From Dasypus novemcinctus (lineage: Eukaryota > Chordata > Mammalia > Cingulata > Dasypodidae): a stretch of DNA of 64,000 bases. The stretch covers positions 27,665,661-27,729,660 of the forward strand of contig NC_080696.1 of NCBI RefSeq assembly GCF_030445035.2. The letters run 5' to 3'. The notes beneath the pieces were generated by a model. The model had not been told where the DNA came from and did no database searches. It was given only the letters and a program-made list of their open reading frames with translations. A program made the position numbers and the translations under genes. The stretch's first letter is position 1. The number at the start of each line of letters is the position of its first letter. This document shows positions 58,696-64,000 of this stretch, piece after piece.

Positions 58696-61600
58696 GACCA
58701 ACTCCTTTGAGGTGCAGAAGGCTTTGATTTTGAGGAGGTCCTATTTTTCTATTTGTTCTTTTGCTGCTTGTGCTTTGGATGTGAAGTTCATGAAGCCATT
58801 TCCTATAACGAGATCTTGTATATGCTTCCCTACACTGCTTTCCAAAGTCTTTATGGTCTTGGCTCTTATATTTAAGTCTTTGATCCATCTTGAATTGATT
58901 TTTGTATAAGGTGTGAGATGGTAATCTTCTTTCATTCTTTTACATATGAATATCCAGTTCTCCAGGCACCATTTGTTGAAGAGGCCACTCTCTCCCAGTT
59001 GAGAGGGTTTGGTGGCTTTATTGAATTGAATATGGCTATATATATGAGGATCTATATCAGAACTCTCAATTTGGTTCCATTAGTCTGTGTGTCCCTCCTT
59101 ATGCCAATGCCATGCTGTTTTCACTACTGTAGCTTTGTAGCATATTTTGAAGTCAGGTAGTGTAATTCCTCCAATTTCATTTCTCTTTTTCAACATGTCT
59201 TTGGCTATTCAGGGCCTCATTCCTTTCCAAATAAATTTCATAGTTTTTCTAGTTCCTTAAAGAATACTGTGTTGATTTTATTGGGATTGCATTGAATGTG
59301 TAGATCAGTTTCGGTAGGATAGACATCTTAATAATATTTAGTCTTCCTATCCATAAACAGGGAATATTCTTCCATTTATTTAGATCTTCTTTAATTTTCT
59401 TGAACAATCTTGTGTAATTCTCTGTGCATAAGATTTTTTACATCTTTAGTTAAATTTATTCCTAGGTATTTGATTTTTTTATTGACTATTGTAAATGGTA
59501 TTTGTTTCTTGATTTCCTCCTTATCTTGCTCATTATTGGTGTACAGAAATGTTACTGATTTTTGCACATTGATCTTATAACCTGTGACTTTACTAAACTC
59601 ATTTATGAGTTCTAGAAGCTTTGTTGTAGACCTCTCTGTGTTTTCTATGTATAGGATCATGTCATCTGCAAATAATGAAATTTTGAATTCTTCCTTTTCA
59701 ATATGAATGCCTTTTGTATCTGGTTCTTGCCTCAGTGCTCAAGTAAGTACTTCTAAGACACTGTTAAATAGATGGGGAAAGAGTGGGCATCCTTGTCTTG
59801 TTCCTGATCTTAGAGGGAAGGATTTTAGGATTTCACCATTGTAAACAATGTTGGCTGTGGGTTTTTCATATATGCTCTTTATCATGTTCAAGAACTTTCC
59901 TTGTATTCCAATCATTTGGAGTGTTTTTATCAAGAAAGGGTGCTGTATTTTGTCAAATGCTTTTTCTGAATCTATAGATATAATCATGTGATTTTTTTCC
60001 TTCAATCTGTTTATATGATGTATTACATTGTTTTTCTTATGTTGAACCATCCTTGCATACCTGGAATGAATCCCACTTGGTGATGGTGTATAATTCATTT
60101 AATGTGTTGTTGAATACGGTTAGCAAGGATTTTGTTGAGGATTTTTGCATCTAGGTTCAATAGAGAAATTGGTCTGTAATTTTCCTTTCTTGTGATGTCT
60201 TTATTTGGCTTTGGTACTAGGGTAATGTTGGCATCATAGAAGGAGTTAGGCAATGTTCCTTCTGTTTCGATTTTCTGGAAGATTTTCAGCAGGATTAGTG
60301 TTGGTTCTTTCCAGAACGTTTTGTAGAATTTACCTGTGAAGTCGTCTGGCCATGGGCTCTTCTTAGTTGGGAAATTTGTAAAGACTGATTCTATCTCTTT
60401 ACTTGTGATTGGTTTGTTGAGATCATCAATTTCTTCTTTCATCAATATAGGCTGCTTATGTGTTTCTAGGAATTTGTCCATTTCCTCTGAATTGTCATTT
60501 TTGTTGGAATATAGTTTTTCAAATTATCCTCTTATGATAGTGTTTTTTTCTGTGGGGTCAGTGGTATCTCCTTTCTCATTTTTTATTTTGTGTATTTGCA
60601 TCTTCTTTCTTTTTTTCTTTGTTAGTCTCGCTAAGGGTTTGTCAATTTTATTGATCTTCTCAAAGAACCAGCTCTTGGTTTTGTTTATCTTTTCAAGTGC
60701 TTTCTTATTTTCTATTTCATTTAGCTCTGCTCTTATTTTGTTCTTTCTTTCTTTCTTCTTCCTGTGGGGATACTTTGTTGTTGTTGTCGCTTTTACAAAT
60801 TCCTCCAAATGTGCAGTTAATTCTTCAATTTTTGCTCTTTCTTCTTTTTTGATGTATGAATTTATGGCTATAAATTTCCCTCTCAGTACTGCTTTTGCTG
60901 CATCCCATAAGTTTTGGTATGTTGTGTTATCATTATCATTAGTTTCAAGGTAGTTATTAATTTCTTTTGAGATTTCCTCTTTGACCCACTGTTTTCTAAG
61001 AGTGTGCTGTTTAATTTCCATATCTTGGTGTGAAATCTGGGCCTCTGGCCTTGCAAATTTCCAGTTTTACTCCACTGTGGTCAGAGATATTATTTTGTAT
61101 GATTTTGATCTTTCTGAATTCATTGAGCCTTTCTTTGTGGCCTAGCATATGTTCTATCTTGGAGAATGATCCATGTGCACTTGAGAAAAATGTATATCCT
61201 GCTGTATTCGGGTGTAATAATCTCTATATGGCTATTAGATCCAGCTCCTCTAATATACTGTTCAAGTATTTTGTTTATTTAGTGATTCTCTTTTGAGATG
61301 TTCTGTCCAAAGTTGATAGTGGTGTATTAAAATCTCCCAGTATAATTGTAGAGACATCTATTCTTTCATTTATTTTTTCCAGTGTTTGCTGCACGTATTT
61401 GGAGGTGCCCTTTTTAGGAGCATAAATATTTATGATTGTTCAACCTCTTGAGAGATTGTCCCTTTCACTAATATGTAGTATCCTTCTTTGTCCCTCACAA
61501 TTGTTTTGCATTTAAAGTCTATTTTGTCTGATGTTATATAGCTACTCCTCCCTTTTTTTTTTTTTTTTTTTTGCTTATTGTTTGCTTGTAAGATTGTTTT

Positions 61601-61777
61601 CCAACCATTCACTTTCAGCCTCCATGAATCCCTGGGTCTAAGATGTATTTCTTGTAGACAGAATACAGATGGGTCATATTTCCTTATCCAATGTCCCAGT
61701 CTGAATCTTTTGATAGGTGAGTTTAATCCATTGACATTCAATTTTATTACATTCATGGAATTATTTATGTTAGCCTT
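58696..61777 (-). pseudogene. L1 ORF2 remnant (L1-G, 5' piece)
   Basis: Continuation of the L1-G ORF2 from the endonuclease to the thumb region, broken into at least six open pieces. Blocks seen include '[20 protein letters not shown]' (EN), '[20 protein letters not shown]' and '[13 protein letters not shown]' (RT). The '[15 protein letters not shown]' block is only partly kept near 59,650. The start codon is lost (AAG for ATG at 61,775-61,777). A run of T (A on the element strand) near 61,553-61,572 has grown inside the EN region. Confidence 0.86.
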
Positions 61778-61864
61778 ATTTTGATTGGACTTGTGTTTGT
61801 CATATTTTGTTTGTTTTTTTCCTTCTCTTTTTGTCTTTTTTGTCTCTCTTACACTCTCCTCCAA

Positions 61865-62812
61865 CTCTGCCTGTCCTGCTTTTTCCTTTCTTCCTGCAGA
61901 ACTCCCTTTAGTATTTCTTGAAGGAGAGGTTTCTTGTTGGCATACTCTTTCAATTTCTGTTTATCTGAATATTTTGAACTCTCCATCATTTTTGAATGTT
62001 AGTTTAGCTGGATAGAGTATTCTTGGTTGGAAATTTTTTCCTTTTAGTACCTTGACTATATCATACCACTGCCTTCTTGCCTCCATGGTTTCAGATGAGA
62101 AATCAGCACTTAATCTTATGGAGCCTCCCTTGTATTTGATGGTTTTCTTTTCTCTTGCTGCTTTTAGAATCTTCTCTTTGTCTTGAGCTTTGGATAATTT
62201 GACAAGTATATGTCTTGGGGTGGGCCTGTTGGGGTTTATGATGTTTGGGGTGCCTTGTCCTTCCAAGACATATACATCCACCTCTCAGTAGATTTGGGAA
62301 GTTTTCAGCCATTATTTCCTGCAACACCCCTTCTGTCCCCTTTTCCTTCTCTTCTCCTTCTGGGATGACTATAATACATATGTTTGTGCATTTTGCATTG
62401 TCATTCAGGTCCCTAAGTCCTAGCAGGATTTTTCCTATTTTTTTATCTCTCAATTCTACTATCTGTTTGATTTCAGATATACTGTCTTCCATGTCGCTAA
62501 TTCTCTCCTCTGCCTCTTCTAATCTGCTGCTATTTGCTGAGAGTGTATTTTTGATTTCTTGACCTGTGGTGTTCATTCCCATTATATCTGTTATTTTTTT
62601 GCATATGTGTGCAATTTCCTCTCCAAGTATTTTCTTCATATTGTTATATTCCTCCTTTACTTCATTAACTTGGTCTCTAATATATGTTTTGAGATCTTTA
62701 ATTACTTGTCCGATATTCTGCTCCCCTTCCTGGTTTTTAGTTTGTTCATTGGATTCAGCCATGTTTCCTGATTATTGGTTTGGTTTGTAGTTTTTTGTTG
62801 CTGTCTGGTCAT
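61865..62812 (-). pseudogene. L1 ORF1 remnant (L1-G)
   Basis: ORF1p remnant with the start ATG at 62,810-62,812. A 1-nt loss a few codons later shifts the frame, so that 'MAESNEQTKNQEGEQ' reads in another frame. The body continues in two more pieces (62,103-62,762 and 61,961-62,281) with 'NICIIVIPEGEEKEKGTEG' and '[18 protein letters not shown]'. The terminal TAG of L1-H has become TTG. It cannot make ORF1p. Confidence 0.87.
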
Positions 62813-64000
62813 CCTTTTATCTTGATGGGTTTAATCAGTTCCTTAGCTTCTTTGTCTAGTCTTGGGGATTAATTAGCTGTTGTTCTTGCATAAGTGTTAT
62901 GTCTTCTCTTTGTCACTTTGTTCTTCTTACTCTGATTTCTTGTTCCAAGCTAAGTTCACTTTGAAGGAAAATATTAGGGCCAGAAAAAGGAAATTGTGTA
63001 AGAAAAGAAAATATGTAAAGTAGTATTGGTAATGACTGTTAACAGAGCAACAATGTGAGATCTGGGAGAATGGATATTAGACTCATATAAGTTGTGTAGA
63101 GTTATAGAAGTAAGTAGAGTATCTATAATGAGATAGTCAACTGAATATGGGGAGGAACATAGTGTGAATTAAAAAGACAGTGTTTTCATGAGAGAGGGAA
63201 AGAAAAAAGAAAGGCAATAATATCAAGAGTGGATAAAAGAAAGAAAACAGAACAAAGGTATTAGCAAATTAAAAGTCAGACAATTTGGGGGCCAAAGAAA
63301 GGGAGGTGGAATGTAAGAGAGACAGTAGATGATGGAGGATATCAAGATGTGGGGGAAAGGGGATAGTGTAGGTGGCCAAAATCAATTCACACAGAAACAA
63401 GGAATTGGAGGATGAGGAAACACATCAAATGTGAGGCACTCCCTGCAACACCTATTGTATAAATAAAATAAAACAAAATAAGAAGAAAAAAAGGTAGTTA
63501 GCAAAGAAATGAGAGGAAACAAGGAAGAAAACGAAAAGAAGAAAGAAAAAAATACCTAAATAAATGAAAAAGGACCTTGGGGAATACAGTGGGAGAGAAG
63601 ACCAGGAGATAATACAATATTAGCTACCTACACAAAAAAAAAAAAAAAAGAGAGAGAGAGAGAGAAAGAAAAAAAACACACAAACGCCAAGGGGTAGGAC
63701 AATCAAGGGCCTCAGATGGACCTCAGGGCATGGTGGATTCAGGGATGGGAAGTCTGTGATATTGCAGACTCAAGAAGTGTGAGTCTCTGGCATGTGGGCC
63801 ACCAGGATTTAGGGGACACAGACCTGGAAACCATGCATTCGGTCAGTGGGGAGCCTGGGGGCACTGCAGTGCAACACAGCCTTCAGGGATTCCCACAGTT
63901 GGGCACCAGCCCTAGAGGGAGGGGTCACACCCGAAAGCTCTGACCTCTGCGTCAGAAACCCAAAAGTCCACCTCTCACAAGAGTCTCTTCTGTCACTGTC
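62813..64000 (-). promoter_or_regulatory. L1-G 5'UTR (older type), continuing past the window
   Basis: The first 640 bp (62,813-63,456) is the homologue of the proximal 5'UTR in L1-H and L1-A. From about 63,457 on it differs: an A/purine-rich stretch (63,457-63,590), a poly-A plus GA microsatellite (63,637-63,667) and then a moderately GC-rich part (63,700-64,000) with no ORF of interest. This is probably the distal 5'UTR of an older L1 lineage, but it could be other DNA if L1-G is 5'-truncated near 63,457. Confidence 0.65.
63637..63675. repeat. Poly-A and (GA)n microsatellite
   Basis: About 17 A, then seven to eight GA units, then an A-rich run. A simple repeat inside the presumed L1-G 5'UTR. 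Confidence 0.85.

Larger units (their letters stand above)
46627..64000 (-). mobile_element. L1-G: old full-length-type L1 (antisense), split by L1-H
   Basis: An antisense L1 inserted into L1-E ORF2. Parts on the plus strand: T-tail and 3'UTR (46,627-49,468), ORF2 C-terminus (49,469-50,206), interruption by L1-H (50,207-58,682), the rest of ORF2 (58,696-61,777), ORF1 remnant (about 61,865-62,812), and a 5'UTR from 62,813 to at least 63,456 that probably runs past the window end. The number of lesions in both ORFs makes it older than L1-H and younger than L1-E. The right TSD would be beyond 64,000. Confidence 0.9.

Overview
The window is mammalian nuclear DNA, very probably from an armadillo (Xenarthra, Dasypus-like). 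The main clue is several copies of a tRNA-derived SINE with the head 'gtggttagggtgtctgtctac', a 'ggttcaaac' B-box and a body ending in 'acagagaacagacaac' plus a G-run. I recognise these as DAS-type SINEs, known from armadillos. Old eutherian repeats (MIR, MER20, L1M tails) and a cluster of olfactory receptor (OR) genes agree with this. There is no bacterial-style gene organisation, no operon and no CRISPR array. The only intact host gene I can support is one OR gene.

Layout. 1-7,822: a sense-strand L1 (here L1-A) with part of its 5'UTR, an open ORF1, an ORF2 with only two lesions and a 2.56-kb 3'UTR. It is followed directly by the tail of an older L1M element (7,823-8,040). 8,041-16,787: mostly unique DNA with MIR, a short tRNA-SINE, an old L1M piece and an OR5L-type pseudogene (13,108-14,030). 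16,788-20,355: a 5'-truncated antisense L1 (L1-B) with a 16-bp target-site duplication (TSD). 20,905-21,276: a short antisense L1 3' end. 23,465-26,460: an LTR fossil that looks MaLR-like, an old L1 scrap and a MER20 copy. 27,323-29,460: a DAS SINE and an OR5D-type pseudogene. 29,461-34,190: repeat-poor DNA with no gene seen. 34,198-38,470: five tRNA-derived SINE or old-repeat insertions around the intact OR5L-type gene (35,658-36,608). One of these is a dimeric SINE with its own TSD.

38,920-64,000 is a nest of L1 elements. L1-E (antisense, old) carries two insertions: a DAS SINE, and a sense-strand L1 3' fragment that took about 610 bp of downstream DNA with it (a 3' transduction bounded by a 15-bp TSD). 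L1-E is cut in its ORF2 by L1-G (antisense). L1-G is in turn cut in its ORF2 by a complete 8.48-kb L1-H (antisense, 13-bp TSD). L1-H keeps its 5' end, an apparent YY1 site, an open ORF1 and an ORF2 with four lesions.

The L1 copies share a 3'UTR of about 2.6-3.0 kb, far longer than the few hundred bases typical of human L1. L1-G and L1-H are alike through ORF1 and the proximal 5'UTR but have unrelated distal 5' ends, which suggests promoter replacement during L1 evolution. The OR genes are one functional-looking OR5L, a dead OR5L paralogue 22 kb away and a dead OR5D-like gene. They look like a fragment of the OR5D/OR5L cluster (human 11q11 equivalent) undergoing birth-and-death evolution. All family assignments rest on recalled sequence similarity; no database search was run.
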